A DNA stretch of 64,000 bases from PALSA-350 sp963794165. GTDB lineage: Bacteria; Acidobacteriota; Terriglobia; Terriglobales; Acidobacteriaceae. This document shows positions 42,454 to 54,384 of this stretch, in pieces (the stretch's first letter is position 1; every line of letters begins with the position of its first letter). The DNA is taken from contig CAWCCT010000011.1 in the NCBI GenBank assembly GCA_963794165.1, positions 186,001-250,000 of the forward strand, in the 5' to 3' direction. The notes below the pieces were generated by a model that was given only the letters and a program-made list of their open reading frames with translations, ran no database searches and was not told the DNA's origin. The translations under genes were made by a program, and so were the position numbers.

Positions 42454-42609
42454 TGGGGGAAAGAAACCGCAGGTCCCTCCACTACGCTTCGCTCCGGTCG
42501 GGATGACAAATTAGTTTGGTAACGGAACATCTAACGCGCACCCAAAATGATTTGTCATCCCGACCGGAGCGAAGCGTAGTGGAGGGACCTGCGGTTTCTT
42601 TCCCCCACT
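42452..42609. terminator. 60-nt perfect inverted repeat between convergent genes
   Basis: Arms 42452-42511 and 42550-42609 are perfectly complementary (60 nt) around a 38-nt loop, the strongest hairpin in the window. Each arm carries the family-B repeat (GGTCCCTCCACTACGC). The CYTH stop codon overlaps the left end and secA ends 2 nt beyond the right, so it must act as a bidirectional terminator for both transcripts. Confidence 0.75.
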
Positions 42610-42610
42610 G

Positions 42611-45634
<3,024 letters not shown>

Positions 45635-45718
45635 TGGAAAATTCCTTTGCTGCCCCGGGGGCTAGTCCTACTACTCTAGTTTAGTGCACCCGGGTCTTTG
45701 GTGCAGAAAGATACCCTT

Positions 45719-47503
45719 ATGACGAAGCGATGTGCCTTGTTGGTGTTGATTCTGGTCCAGGCCGTAGCCGCCTTTGGGCAAATGAAGATGGCCATGCCCG
45801 ATAGCGGAGATCCGGTACCGCCGGGGCAGTTGCCGCCGCCGCAACATATTGATGGCGTGGGCAATGTGCGGTTTCCTATCTCGGCCAACGCTCAGGCGCA
45901 GATGTGGTTCGAGCAGGGCTACAACCTGCTTTACGATTTTTGGGACTACGAGGCCGACCGCGCCTTTGAACAATCCATCCGCGCCGATCCCGGCTGCGCT
46001 ATGTGCTACTGGGGCCTTTACCAGGCGGAGTCCTTCAACCACAGCGTAACCAAGACCTATGCCCAAGACTCGCTGGCCAAGGCGGTGGCGCTCTCTTCTC
46101 CTGCGACCAAGCGGGAGAAGCTGTACATTCAGGCCGCCCAGGCCCATGAGGCTGCCATTCGCCAGGCCGGCTCTGAGGACAAAGCTAAATTCGATCAGGA
46201 AATCGAGATTCTGCGAACCCTGGTGAAAAAGTACCCGCACGATACGAATGCGCAGATCGCTCTCGCCGAAGCGGTCAACGATGGATATGACGAGGCCGGA
46301 GAACCGCGCAAAGGCAAGAAGGAGCAATTGGCGATCCTGCAGGCTGTTCTAAAAGAGGAACCGGAGAACTCCGCCGCCAACCATCTCTGGATCCACGCCG
46401 TCGAAGCCGGCCCACACCCGGAACAGGCTCTGCACAGCGCGGAGATACTGGGGTCGCTGGCGCCCGCGTCTGGACACATGGTCCACATGCCCGGGCATAT
46501 CTTTTACCGCACCGGAGATTATGCACGCGCTCAGAGTGCCTTCGATGCTTCCGCGCTCGCCGACGAGGGCTACATGCGCCAGCAGCACATCGCGGCTGAC
46601 AATGACTGGAACTACATCCATAACCTGATGTACTCAATTGCTAATTTGCTGGAGGCGGGCCAGTTGCAGGAGGCAGCACAGGTTTCCGTCAAACTTGGTC
46701 AAGCCCGTGGCCACCTGGAGGACACGCTCTATCCGTGGTCACCCCGCGATTCTATTGCGCGCCTCAATCCCGGGCTCCCTGTCGCTTTGCGCACTGCCGA
46801 CTGGCAACGTGTGATTCAACTGGTCAATGCTGCGAATCTTTCGCAGACGATGCCGCACATGGAATTCCTCGCTGGAGGCCTTTCCCAATTTGCCCTGGGG
46901 ATGCAGTCGGTGGAAGCGCACGAACCCGATGTGGCTGAGCGCCACTCGGTGCTTCTGGATGCGAGCTTGTGGCGCATGTCACAACAGATAAAAGAACAAG
47001 AAGCGAAGGAGAAGAAGGAGCCAGCGCCGACGGGAAACTACAGCATGTCTCCCGATCCTCTGGCCCAACCGCTGCTCAAGATGCTTTCTATCATGTCGCT
47101 CGAGCTGCGCGCTTCCATGCTGGCTACCCAAAATAACGTTCCCGAAGCGGAAAAACTTTTCGCCAATGCGCGCCGGGAAGAGAGGGAGCTTGGCTACCAT
47201 GAGCCTCCCTTCTATATCCGTCCAGTGGCGGAAAGCGAAGCGGCGGCGATGATGACTGCCGGCAAATGGCCGGACGCGAAAGCCGCATTTCAGGCAGCGC
47301 TGGTGGAGCGTCCCAACTCTGGGTTCGCGCTCTACGGGTTGGCCCAGGCGACGGAGAAGGCCGGCGACGCCGGCGCTACCACTAAGGCCTACAAGCAGTT
47401 CCTCAGCGAGTGGAAGACGGCAGATCCCGGTCTTCCCGAGATGCAGCATGCCCAGCAGTGGCTCAGTCAACACGGTGGGCCGGTCAGCTCCGGATCTTAT
47501 TGA
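45719..47503 (+). CDS. Secreted TPR protein of unknown function
   Basis: 594 residues from ATG 45719 (an upstream TTG at 45698 is possible). Signal peptide MTKRCALLVLILVQAVAAFG. The mature part is a TPR/SEL-type solenoid: AQMWFEQGYNLLYDFWDYEADRAFEQSIRADPGCAMCYWGLYQAES, a middle with HMPGHIFYRTGDYARAQSAFDAS, and the final GFALYGLAQATEKAGDAGATTKAYKQFLSEWK. This conserved family is common in Acidobacteria. Cys pair CAMC near 100 might bind metal. It is alone in its transcript, downstream of secA on the other strand. Confidence 0.75.
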   Translation: MTKRCALLVLILVQAVAAFGQMKMAMPDSGDPVPPGQLPPPQHIDGVGNVRFPISANAQAQMWFEQGYNLLYDFWDYEADRAFEQSIRADPGCAMCYWGLYQAESFNHSVTKTYAQDSLAKAVALSSPATKREKLYIQAAQAHEAAIRQAGSEDKAKFDQEIEILRTLVKKYPHDTNAQIALAEAVNDGYDEAGEPRKGKKEQLAILQAVLKEEPENSAANHLWIHAVEAGPHPEQALHSAEILGSLAPASGHMVHMPGHIFYRTGDYARAQSAFDASALADEGYMRQQHIAADNDWNYIHNLMYSIANLLEAGQLQEAAQVSVKLGQARGHLEDTLYPWSPRDSIARLNPGLPVALRTADWQRVIQLVNAANLSQTMPHMEFLAGGLSQFALGMQSVEAHEPDVAERHSVLLDASLWRMSQQIKEQEAKEKKEPAPTGNYSMSPDPLAQPLLKMLSIMSLELRASMLATQNNVPEAEKLFANARREERELGYHEPPFYIRPVAESEAAAMMTAGKWPDAKAAFQAALVERPNSGFALYGLAQATEKAGDAGATTKAYKQFLSEWKTADPGLPEMQHAQQWLSQHGGPVSSGSY

Positions 47504-47544
47504 GCCCACGGGACCTTTCCGAGACTCTTTCTGTACCACTGACG

Positions 47545-47681
47545 TTGGGTGCCCCACATCTCGCTGGTTTTTCGCGAGATGTGGGATTCCACGAATTTCG
47601 ATTTGAGGTTTGGGGGTCTGGGATCTGGCGTCTGTGGAATCCCACATCTCGCGAAAAACCAGCGAGATGTGGGGCACCCAA
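47545..47681. repeat. Complete hairpin-repeat element, 48-nt perfect arms
   Basis: Arms 47545-47592 and 47634-47681 are perfect inverted repeats around a 41-nt centre (CGATTTGAGGTTTGGG...) similar to the centre of the half element at 38009. It follows the TPR gene and precedes the CPBP gene in the same direction, so here it is not at a convergent junction. Confidence 0.65.
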
Positions 47682-47733
47682 TGGTTCGTTGCAGGGACGA
47701 AGGGTAAGATGTGGGCACTCTTCGGGAGGCATT

Positions 47734-48891
47734 TTGGACGAGTCGCCACTGATAACCCCACCGGCGCGGAAGCGCAGTGTTCATTGGATTTTTTTTGGCC
47801 CCGAGGGCCTTCGGGCGGGATGGGGCGTGCTGCTGTTCGTCCTGCTCTATATCGGCTTCTTGCTGCTCATCGGCTCAGTATTGCAGCCGTTTCTGCGACA
47901 GGCCCGCCATGTGACTGCCCTCCCTTTGAGGCTGGCTCTGATTATTGAAGTGGCACAATTCCTGCCTACAATTCTGGCCACGGCCGCCTTGGCACGTATC
48001 GAGCGCCGGCCGCTGCTGGGTTACGGATATCAAGGGCAGGCCAGGACCGTGCGCTTTCTCTCCGGCTTGGCCTGGGGGTTTATTGCCCTTTCGGCATTAG
48101 TTCTGGTTTTGTGGAAGGCCCACCTGTTGGCTTTTGACGGGGAGGTGCTGCACGGCGCTTCGATCTTCAAATATGCCCTGGGTTGGGGCGTGCAGTTCCT
48201 GGTGGTCGCTGTGTTCGAGGAGTCCACCTTGCGTGGTTATCTGCAATTTACCCTGACCCGCGGGATCGGGTTCTGGTGGGGAGCACTGCTGCTGTCGTTA
48301 TTATTCGGATTTGGGCACGGCACGAATCCCGGCGAGACACCGGTCGGCCTATTTGCTGCGGCAGCCGTCGGCCTGGTTTTCTGCCTTAGCCTTTGGTACA
48401 CCGGATCGCTATGGTGGGCGCTTGGTTTTCACGCTAGCTGGGACTGGGCAGAATCGTATTTCTACGGCACATCCGACAGCGGCCTGGTGGTGCAGGGACA
48501 CCTGTTAGGGGAGCACCCCACCGGCTCGCGGCTGTGGAGCGGCGGCACGACCGGCCCTGAGGGCAGCCTGCTGGTGCTTGGCCTGCTCGTCATCATCGCC
48601 CTGATGATGTGGCTGTGGTGGGGACGCAGGGTTCAGTCACCCTTCAGCGGCAGCGGTGGAAACCGGCCTGGACAAAAAGCTACAAGTAAGCTGGATCGCC
48701 CGTTTCCGTCTCCACTCCCAGTTCCGCAAACGCTTCCTGGGCCCGCGCCTGGTCAAATTTTCCCACACGCGCCAAGCGGGAGAGGGTCGCGGCCACAATC
48801 GACTCCGCGTTCACCTCGAAGTGGCGGCGCAGATATTCACGGTTGTCGCTGCGGCCAAAGCCATCGGTGCCCAACGACACCAGCCGCGTAG
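47734..48891 (+). CDS. CPBP-family intramembrane metalloprotease
   Basis: 385 residues from TTG 47734, chosen because GGGAGG at 47724-47729 is placed correctly. Earlier in-frame sequence is repeat DNA. Several hydrophobic helices (WGVLLFVLLYIGFLLLIG, FLSGLAWGFIALSALVLVLW). The CPBP motifs are present: FEESTLRGYLQ (motif 1), LFGFGHGTNPGETPVG (motif 2) and GFHASWDWAESYF (motif 3). The family includes Rce1-like and bacteriocin-immunity proteases. The last 70 residues (from about 48685, basic and Pro-rich, SGRGSRPQSTPRSPRS) run antisense to the 3' end of aceE for 212 nt, so the native stop has probably been lost. Confidence 0.82.
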   Translation: MDESPLITPPARKRSVHWIFFGPEGLRAGWGVLLFVLLYIGFLLLIGSVLQPFLRQARHVTALPLRLALIIEVAQFLPTILATAALARIERRPLLGYGYQGQARTVRFLSGLAWGFIALSALVLVLWKAHLLAFDGEVLHGASIFKYALGWGVQFLVVAVFEESTLRGYLQFTLTRGIGFWWGALLLSLLFGFGHGTNPGETPVGLFAAAAVGLVFCLSLWYTGSLWWALGFHASWDWAESYFYGTSDSGLVVQGHLLGEHPTGSRLWSGGTTGPEGSLLVLGLLVIIALMMWLWWGRRVQSPFSGSGGNRPGQKATSKLDRPFPSPLPVPQTLPGPAPGQIFPHAPSGRGSRPQSTPRSPRSGGADIHGCRCGQSHRCPTTPAA

Positions 48892-51349
48892 AGAGCCAGG
48901 GAGAAAGCTGATCCGGCACCATCTTCATGTAATCGCTGGCAGCCACAATCGGACCCTCAGCTCCCTCGAGCACCTGCAGGATGTAAGGCACCTTCTCCGG
49001 TTGCGACGGGTGGAGGCGATTCCAGCGCTCCACGCCCAGGGCTTCACGCCTTAACTCGTTGTAGCTGGTAACACTCCAGACATCGCAGGAGACTCCGTAC
49101 TTCTCCGCCAAAATGCCTTGCGCCCGGACCACTTCGTTCAATATGGGACCGCTGCCAAAAAGCTGGGCGGTGGCTTTACCGGATGCAGCCGCCTGGAAGC
49201 GATATATGCCGCGCACGATGCCTTCGCGAACCCCCTCAGGCATGGCCGGCATGGCATAGTCTTCGTTGTACATAGTGATGTAGTAGAAGATGGGCTCGTT
49301 TTCCTGGTACATGCGGCGAATGCCGTCCTGCAGGATCACGGCCAGTTCATATACATAGGCCGGGTCGTAGCTGAGGCAGGTGGGAACGGTGCTCGACAGC
49401 ACGTGGCTATGCCCGTCCTGATGCTGCAGCCCTTCTCCCAGCATAGTCGTGCGGCCTGCGGTTCCTCCCATGAGGAAACCCTTGCCGCGCGAGTCCGCGA
49501 AAGCCCAGATCATGTCGCCTACTCGCTGGAAGCCAAACATCGAGTAATACATGTAGAACGGAATCGCCGGCACGCGGTAATTGGAGTAGGCAGTGCCGGC
49601 GGCGGTAAAGGAAGCCATGGAGCCGGCCTCGGTAATGCCCTCCTCCAGAATCTGGCCATCCTTCTCTTCGCGATAGTAGAGCAGCATGTCGTTATCGTGC
49701 GGCGTGTACATCTGCCCTTCATTGGCGTAGATGGCCACTTGCCGAATCGCAGACTCCAGACCAAAGGTTCGGGCCTCATCAGGCACGATGGGCACGATCA
49801 GCTTGCCAACTGCCGGATCTTTCAGCAGATGGCGCAGGATGCTGACAAAACCCATGGTGGTCGAGACCGCCCGGCCCTTGGAGCCCGCCGTCCACTCGCT
49901 GAACTCCTTCAGCTTTGGAGCCTTGAACTCCACATTAGGCACCTCGCGATGGGGCAAATAACCGCCCAGCGCCCGGCGGCGCTCCTGAAGGTAGACAATT
50001 TCCGGGCTATCCGGCGCCGGCCGATAAGGCTTACCAAGTTTCGCCTCCTGCTCCGGAACCGGGATCTTAAAGCGCTTCACGAACTGGGCCAGCCCGCTAT
50101 CAGTGAGTTTCTTTTCCTGGTGGGAAGCGTTGCGTGACTGGTTCGCGCCCAGACCATAGCCCTTGACCGTCTTGGCCAGGATGACGGTGGGTGAGCCGTG
50201 ATGATTGATCGCCTTGCGGTAAGCGTTGTAGATCTTGCATCGATCGTGGCCACCGCGGTGCAGATTCTCCAACTGCTCGTCCGTCTTGTCGCTCACCAGT
50301 TCCAGCAACTCGGGATACTTGCCGAAAAAATGCTGCCTCAGGTAGGCTCCGCCCTTCGCCTTGAACGACTGATAGTCGCCATCGACGCACTCTTCCATCC
50401 TCTTGAGCAGCAGTCCGGAAGAATCGCGTTCGAAGAGTTCATCCCAATCGCTGCCCCAGATGACCTTAATGACATGCCACCCTGCGCCGCGGAAAGTGCC
50501 TTCCAACTCGTCGATGATGCGCTTGTTGCCGCGCACCGGGCCGTCCAGGCGCTGCAGGTTGCAGTTGACGACGAAGATCAGGTTGTCGAGTTTTTCCCGG
50601 GAGCCGAGGCCGAGCGCGCCCAGCGTATCCACCTCATCCGTCTCGCCATCGCCGACAAATGCCCAGATTTTGCGGTCAGTCTTTTGTATAAGGTTGCGGT
50701 TCTCCAGGTAACGCATGAAGCGCGCCTGGTAGATCGCATTGAGCGGCCCAATGCCCATGGAAACCGTAGGAAAGCGCCAAAAATCCGGCATCAGCCAGGG
50801 ATGGGGATAGGACGACAGCCCAGGCTTACCCCTCAATTCGTGGCGGAAGTGCAACAGGCGCTCGTCATCGAACCGCCCTTCGAGGAAGGCACGCGCATAG
50901 ACACCGGGGGAAGCATGGCCCTGAAAGTAGATAAAGTCGCCCGGCTGGTCTCCGTAGGTGGCATGGAAGAAGTGTTCATACCCCACCTCCAGCAGCGTGG
51001 CCAGCGAAGAATAGGTCGAGAGATGGCCGCCAATGCCCGCATCCTTCTTGTTTTGCCCATGGACCATGGCCATGGCATTCCAGCGGATCAAGGCTTCCAG
51101 CCGCTCCTCGAGCTTGCGGTCGCCGGGGTACGGCACTTCCTTGTGCTTGGGAATGGTGTTCACGTACGGGGTGGTCAGCGCGCTTGGGGTGGAGATGCCG
51201 GCCTCGCGTGCCCGCTGCCGTAATGCCGCAATCAGCTCCGCGCCCTGTTCCGGACCTTCTCCGACCACCAGGTCGTCGAAGGCTTCAATCCACTCTGCCA
51301 CTTCTTCAGAAAACTTCGATTGCGCGGGAATAGCGACTTTGGTTTCCAT
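48680..51349 (-). CDS. aceE: Pyruvate dehydrogenase E1 component, homodimeric type
   Basis: 889 residues, the size of homodimeric aceE-type E1. The thiamine-pyrophosphate motif is GDGETDEVDTLGALG ... NLIFVVNCN (about 232-262). The N-terminus has the family form EWIEAFDDLVVGEGPEQGAELI, and GGHDRCKIYNAYRKAIN and SLGTDGFGRSDNREYLRRHFEV are characteristic. It decarboxylates pyruvate for the acetyl-CoA complex; E2 and E3 are not here. Four nucleotides before the ATG lies the palindrome TGAGACCGTCTCA (51353-51365) in the mRNA leader; meaning unknown. The 3' end overlaps the CPBP gene antisense. Confidence 0.95.
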   Translation of the reverse strand: METKVAIPAQSKFSEEVAEWIEAFDDLVVGEGPEQGAELIAALRQRAREAGISTPSALTTPYVNTIPKHKEVPYPGDRKLEERLEALIRWNAMAMVHGQNKKDAGIGGHLSTYSSLATLLEVGYEHFFHATYGDQPGDFIYFQGHASPGVYARAFLEGRFDDERLLHFRHELRGKPGLSSYPHPWLMPDFWRFPTVSMGIGPLNAIYQARFMRYLENRNLIQKTDRKIWAFVGDGETDEVDTLGALGLGSREKLDNLIFVVNCNLQRLDGPVRGNKRIIDELEGTFRGAGWHVIKVIWGSDWDELFERDSSGLLLKRMEECVDGDYQSFKAKGGAYLRQHFFGKYPELLELVSDKTDEQLENLHRGGHDRCKIYNAYRKAINHHGSPTVILAKTVKGYGLGANQSRNASHQEKKLTDSGLAQFVKRFKIPVPEQEAKLGKPYRPAPDSPEIVYLQERRRALGGYLPHREVPNVEFKAPKLKEFSEWTAGSKGRAVSTTMGFVSILRHLLKDPAVGKLIVPIVPDEARTFGLESAIRQVAIYANEGQMYTPHDNDMLLYYREEKDGQILEEGITEAGSMASFTAAGTAYSNYRVPAIPFYMYYSMFGFQRVGDMIWAFADSRGKGFLMGGTAGRTTMLGEGLQHQDGHSHVLSSTVPTCLSYDPAYVYELAVILQDGIRRMYQENEPIFYYITMYNEDYAMPAMPEGVREGIVRGIYRFQAAASGKATAQLFGSGPILNEVVRAQGILAEKYGVSCDVWSVTSYNELRREALGVERWNRLHPSQPEKVPYILQVLEGAEGPIVAASDYMKMVPDQLSPWLSTRLVSLGTDGFGRSDNREYLRRHFEVNAESIVAATLSRLARVGKFDQARAQEAFAELGVETETGDPAYL

Positions 51350-51420
51350 AAATGAGACCGTCTCAACCTCTTGTAGTATATCCGTCAGCAGTAAATCCGT
51401 AGAAAGCGCGCGGCTAACCG
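51350..51420. promoter_or_regulatory. 71-nt divergent promoter region of aceE and the phosphatase gene
   Basis: Between aceE (minus) and the PP2C phosphatase (plus). TGAGACCGTCTCA at 51353-51365 is a palindrome with one central base. No clear promoter hexamers were recognised. Confidence 0.3.
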
Positions 51421-52566
51421 ATGTCGACTTCTTCCTTCCACAACAGCCACGCCGAAATCATTGACTTGCAACAGCAGGTAGTCCGCCTGCAGGCTTTGCT
51501 GGAGGTTTCCCGGCAGGTGCATGCCGCGGTTGGCCCCGAAGAGGTGCTGCAATCCGTCCTGCGCATCGTGGTGCGGGAGTTGGAAATGGTCGGGGCTCAT
51601 GTCACCGATCCCCCGTTGACGATTGGTGAGATGCCTGAGAGCCCCGGGGACGAATGCCCTCGCTTTGCACTGCTGAGCAAGGACGGTGTCCAGCTCACCG
51701 AGTTGGTGGTGAACCCCGGACCGGGCAAGACGCTGTCGCTCTACGAACAGGATTTTCTGGAGGGTTTGGTGTTGCAGGCCGGGGTGGCGGTCGAAAATGC
51801 GCGCTACCACGAGCGCGCTGTCGAATGGGCGCGTGTGCAACAGGATTTGGACGCCGCCCGGGCCATTCAGCGCAGCCTGTTGCCGCAGCAGATGTCAGAG
51901 ATTTCCGGGTATTCCGTCGCCGTGCGATCAAGCACCTGCTATGAGGTCGGCGGCGACTACGTGGACATCGTCAGCCTTCCGGATCGGCGGGAGCTTATGG
52001 TGGTGGCAGATGTGGCCGGCAAAGGCTTGGCCTCTGCCATTGTCGCCACTTCGTTTCGCTCGGCTTTTCGCGCCATGGCGCTGGCCGGGCTGCCGCTGGG
52101 GGAACTGGCCTCGCGCATGAACGAGCAACACTATGGCGAAGGGCAGGAGGCCCGCCGCCGCTACGTGACCGCGATCTTCCTCAAACTGGACCCGGAGGCA
52201 CATACCGTCGAGGTGGTGAACGCCGGCCACAATCCTGGTTTTCTCATCTCCGCCGACCAGGCGGTGCATGAGATTGATGCCAGCGGCACGCCGATCGGGC
52301 TGGTTCCGATGATGGAGTACACCTCCGAAACTCTGGCCTTCAGCCCTGGATCACGCCTGCTTTTCTACACCGATGGCCTCACGGAAGTGTTTCAGGGCGA
52401 TGACGAATTCGGCTCAGAACGTTTGTTGGGCACATTTCGAGAGTGCAAGTCGGAGGATTGTACTGCTATCCTCAAGGTTCTATGGCAACAATTGACTGAT
52501 TTTTCCAGGGGAGAGCCGCAGCAAGACGATATGACGGCACTCGCGTTGGTCCGCATGCGCACGTAG
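51421..52566 (+). CDS. GAF-like / SpoIIE-type PP2C Ser phosphatase
   Basis: 381 residues. The N-terminal part (about 15-125) begins in a coiled coil (IIDLQQQVVRLQALLEVSRQVHAAV) and resembles a GAF sensor. The C-terminal PP2C/SpoIIE domain (about 145-380) has AARAIQRSLLPQQ, GGDYVDIV, VADVAGKGLAS, VNAGHNPGF, FYTDGLTEVF and QDDMTALAL. In partner switching it dephosphorylates the STAS antagonist encoded 460 nt downstream. First of three genes spaced by 13 and 0 nt. Confidence 0.92.
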   Translation: MSTSSFHNSHAEIIDLQQQVVRLQALLEVSRQVHAAVGPEEVLQSVLRIVVRELEMVGAHVTDPPLTIGEMPESPGDECPRFALLSKDGVQLTELVVNPGPGKTLSLYEQDFLEGLVLQAGVAVENARYHERAVEWARVQQDLDAARAIQRSLLPQQMSEISGYSVAVRSSTCYEVGGDYVDIVSLPDRRELMVVADVAGKGLASAIVATSFRSAFRAMALAGLPLGELASRMNEQHYGEGQEARRRYVTAIFLKLDPEAHTVEVVNAGHNPGFLISADQAVHEIDASGTPIGLVPMMEYTSETLAFSPGSRLLFYTDGLTEVFQGDDEFGSERLLGTFRECKSEDCTAILKVLWQQLTDFSRGEPQQDDMTALALVRMRT

Positions 52567-52579
52567 CGGGGGAAAAAAA

Positions 52580-53026
52580 ATGGTTGAAACCAGGGGCACG
52601 GCGGTGGAAGTAAAACTCCCATCGCGGCTGGGCTTCGAAAAGGTAGCTATGGGTACGGCTGCCAGCGTTGCCAAGCTCATGGGGTTCCCCGACGATCGGA
52701 TAGAAGACTTGAAGACCGCTCTGGCGGAGGCATGCATCAACGCCATCGAGCATGGAAATCGCCTGGATGGCAACCTCTGCGTCGGCGTAATCCTTTCCGC
52801 CAGCGATGAAGCGCTGGAAGTCAAAGTGATGGACAACGGATCGGGTATCGCCAAGGCGCCTTCGAAACCGGACATCGACCGCAAGATGCATGGCGAAGAG
52901 GATCCCCGCGGCATGGGCATGTTTTTGATCCAGTCGCTGGTCGACGAGGCCGAGTGGGTCAAAGGAAGCCCCGGTAAAGGAAGCTACGTACGACTGGTCA
53001 TCAGGCTGGCCAAGGAGAGTGAGTAA
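52580..53026 (+). CDS. RsbW-type anti-sigma factor / kinase
   Basis: 148 residues with a GHKL ATPase fold: N-box ALAEACINAIEHG, G1 VKVMDNGSGI, G2 RGMGMFLIQSLVDE. RsbW-like proteins bind a sigma factor or phosphorylate the STAS antagonist. A purine-rich leader (GGGGGAAAAAAA) sits before its ATG. The target sigma factor is not in the window. Confidence 0.92.
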   Translation: MVETRGTAVEVKLPSRLGFEKVAMGTAASVAKLMGFPDDRIEDLKTALAEACINAIEHGNRLDGNLCVGVILSASDEALEVKVMDNGSGIAKAPSKPDIDRKMHGEEDPRGMGMFLIQSLVDEAEWVKGSPGKGSYVRLVIRLAKESE

Positions 53027-53380
53027 GTGCAGACGGAGACAAAAGCTAAAGTGGATGAGGTTGTCGCTGCAACTGGGCAGCCGGTCACCGTTCTTCGCTT
53101 CACGGGCGACATCTCCAGCAGTTCGCGGGAAACAGTGCTGGGAACTTACGAGGGCGTGGTCAAGAGCCGTCCAGTGCTGATTGATTTCTCGAAAGTTGAA
53201 TACATCAATTCGAGTGGAATTGCCCTGGTAATCCAGATGCTGATGGAAGCCAGCAAAGCGGACCAGACGATTGCCGCCTTTGGGCTCACGCCGCATTTTC
53301 AGAAGGTCTTCACCATGGTGGGCATCACCAAGTACGCCGCGCTGCACCGGGATGAAGCCACGGCGATCGCGTCATTGTAG
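53027..53380 (+). CDS. STAS-domain anti-anti-sigma factor
   Basis: 117 residues, GTG start directly after the kinase stop. STAS fold with VTVLRFTGDISSSSRETVL and VEYINSSGIALVIQML, where one of the two serines of SSG is the expected phosphorylation site. It would capture the RsbW-like protein when dephosphorylated by the PP2C enzyme and release the partner of that protein. Followed by a family-B repeat. Confidence 0.92.
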   Translation: MQTETKAKVDEVVAATGQPVTVLRFTGDISSSSRETVLGTYEGVVKSRPVLIDFSKVEYINSSGIALVIQMLMEASKADQTIAAFGLTPHFQKVFTMVGITKYAALHRDEATAIASL

Positions 53381-53463
53381 AGAAACGAACCGCAGGTCCC
53401 TCCACTACGCTTCGCTCCGGTCGGGATGACAATTCTTTGAGACACGGTAACTGGTTCCCGCAG
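53381..53463. repeat. Gap with family-B repeat
   Basis: 83 nt between the STAS and the recombinase gene (convergent). A family-B unit (GCAGGTCCCTCCACTACGC... GGTCGGGATGAC) covers 53391-53430. Confidence 0.6.
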
Positions 53464-54384
53464 CTACTTCGCCCGCGGGTGGGTCCGATCGTAGACCTGC
53501 GTTACCTGCCCCACCGTTAGCTGGGTATAGCGCTGGGTGGTCGACAAGCGCTCATGCCCCAGCAGCTCCTGTATTGCCCGCAGGTCAGCACCCTCTTCGA
53601 GCATGTGAGTGCCGAATGCATGTCGCAGGGTGTGAGGGTGGATCTCCGCCGGCAGTCCCTTCGCCACGGAGATGCGCTTCACGATCCGCCCCACGCTCCT
53701 GGTGGTAAGCCGTCCCGTGCCCCTCATCTGTAAGTTCAAGAGCAAAGCGTCAGTTGACTTCCCTGCGAGCTTGGCCGTCCGCGACGGAAGATAAGCGCGC
53801 AGTGCGTCTGCCGCCGCATCCCCGAGCGGAACATAGCGCTGTTTCCGCCCTTTGCCCCGGACCAGGATCACCTCCCGCGCCCAATGCACGTCCGCCAAAT
53901 TCAACCCTACCAGTTCAGCGTTGCGGATGCCGCACCCATACAGCAGCTCGAAGATCACCCGATCTCGCTCCGGCCACGCGGCCACTTCCTCCGCCGAGGC
54001 TGTATCCACCAGCTGGTTCATCTGCTCAATCGAGGGCACACGCGGTAAGTGCCGGGGCAATTTAGGCGTCGCCACCAGAGCGGCCGGATTACTGGAAACG
54101 TGCCCTGCCCTGGCCATCCACTGGAACCATGAACGGATGGCTGCCAGCGACCGGGCAACCGACGCCTTGGACAGTCCCCGCTCGTACAGTTCGCCCAGGT
54201 ACCCGCGTATCAGCAGATGATCCACGCTGCTTATTTGGATACCCTGGCCGCCTTGTTCGATCAGATAGGCAGCGAAATTGCCCACCTCACGTTGATAAGC
54301 CCGCAGGGTATGTGGGGACGCCGCCCGCTCGTGCGCCAACATCGCCATGAAACCGGCCGCCAATCGTGTAGGTTGGGGCTTCAC
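53464..54384 (-). CDS. xerC: Tyrosine recombinase of the XerC/XerD family, copy 1
   Basis: 306 residues from GTG 54384, which overlaps the stop of the upstream recombinase as GTGA. A longer frame starting at 54612 would read antisense-like sequence in that gene. Core-binding region TRLAAGFMAMLAHERAASPHTLRAYQREVGNF. All catalytic residues are present: Arg in GIRNAEL, Lys in GKGRKQRYVPL, HTLRHAFGTHM, LLGHERLSTTQRYTQL (His/Tyr). XerC/XerD act at dif to resolve chromosome dimers. Two adjacent copies are unusual, and which is XerC or XerD cannot be settled from the sequence. Confidence 0.9.
   Translation of the reverse strand: MKPQPTRLAAGFMAMLAHERAASPHTLRAYQREVGNFAAYLIEQGGQGIQISSVDHLLIRGYLGELYERGLSKASVARSLAAIRSWFQWMARAGHVSSNPAALVATPKLPRHLPRVPSIEQMNQLVDTASAEEVAAWPERDRVIFELLYGCGIRNAELVGLNLADVHWAREVILVRGKGRKQRYVPLGDAAADALRAYLPSRTAKLAGKSTDALLLNLQMRGTGRLTTRSVGRIVKRISVAKGLPAEIHPHTLRHAFGTHMLEEGADLRAIQELLGHERLSTTQRYTQLTVGQVTQVYDRTHPRAK

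Noticed and set aside
49118..51223. Two plus-strand frames (339 and 341 codons) opposite aceE
   Set aside because: Shadows of aceE with no domains or ribosome binding sites.
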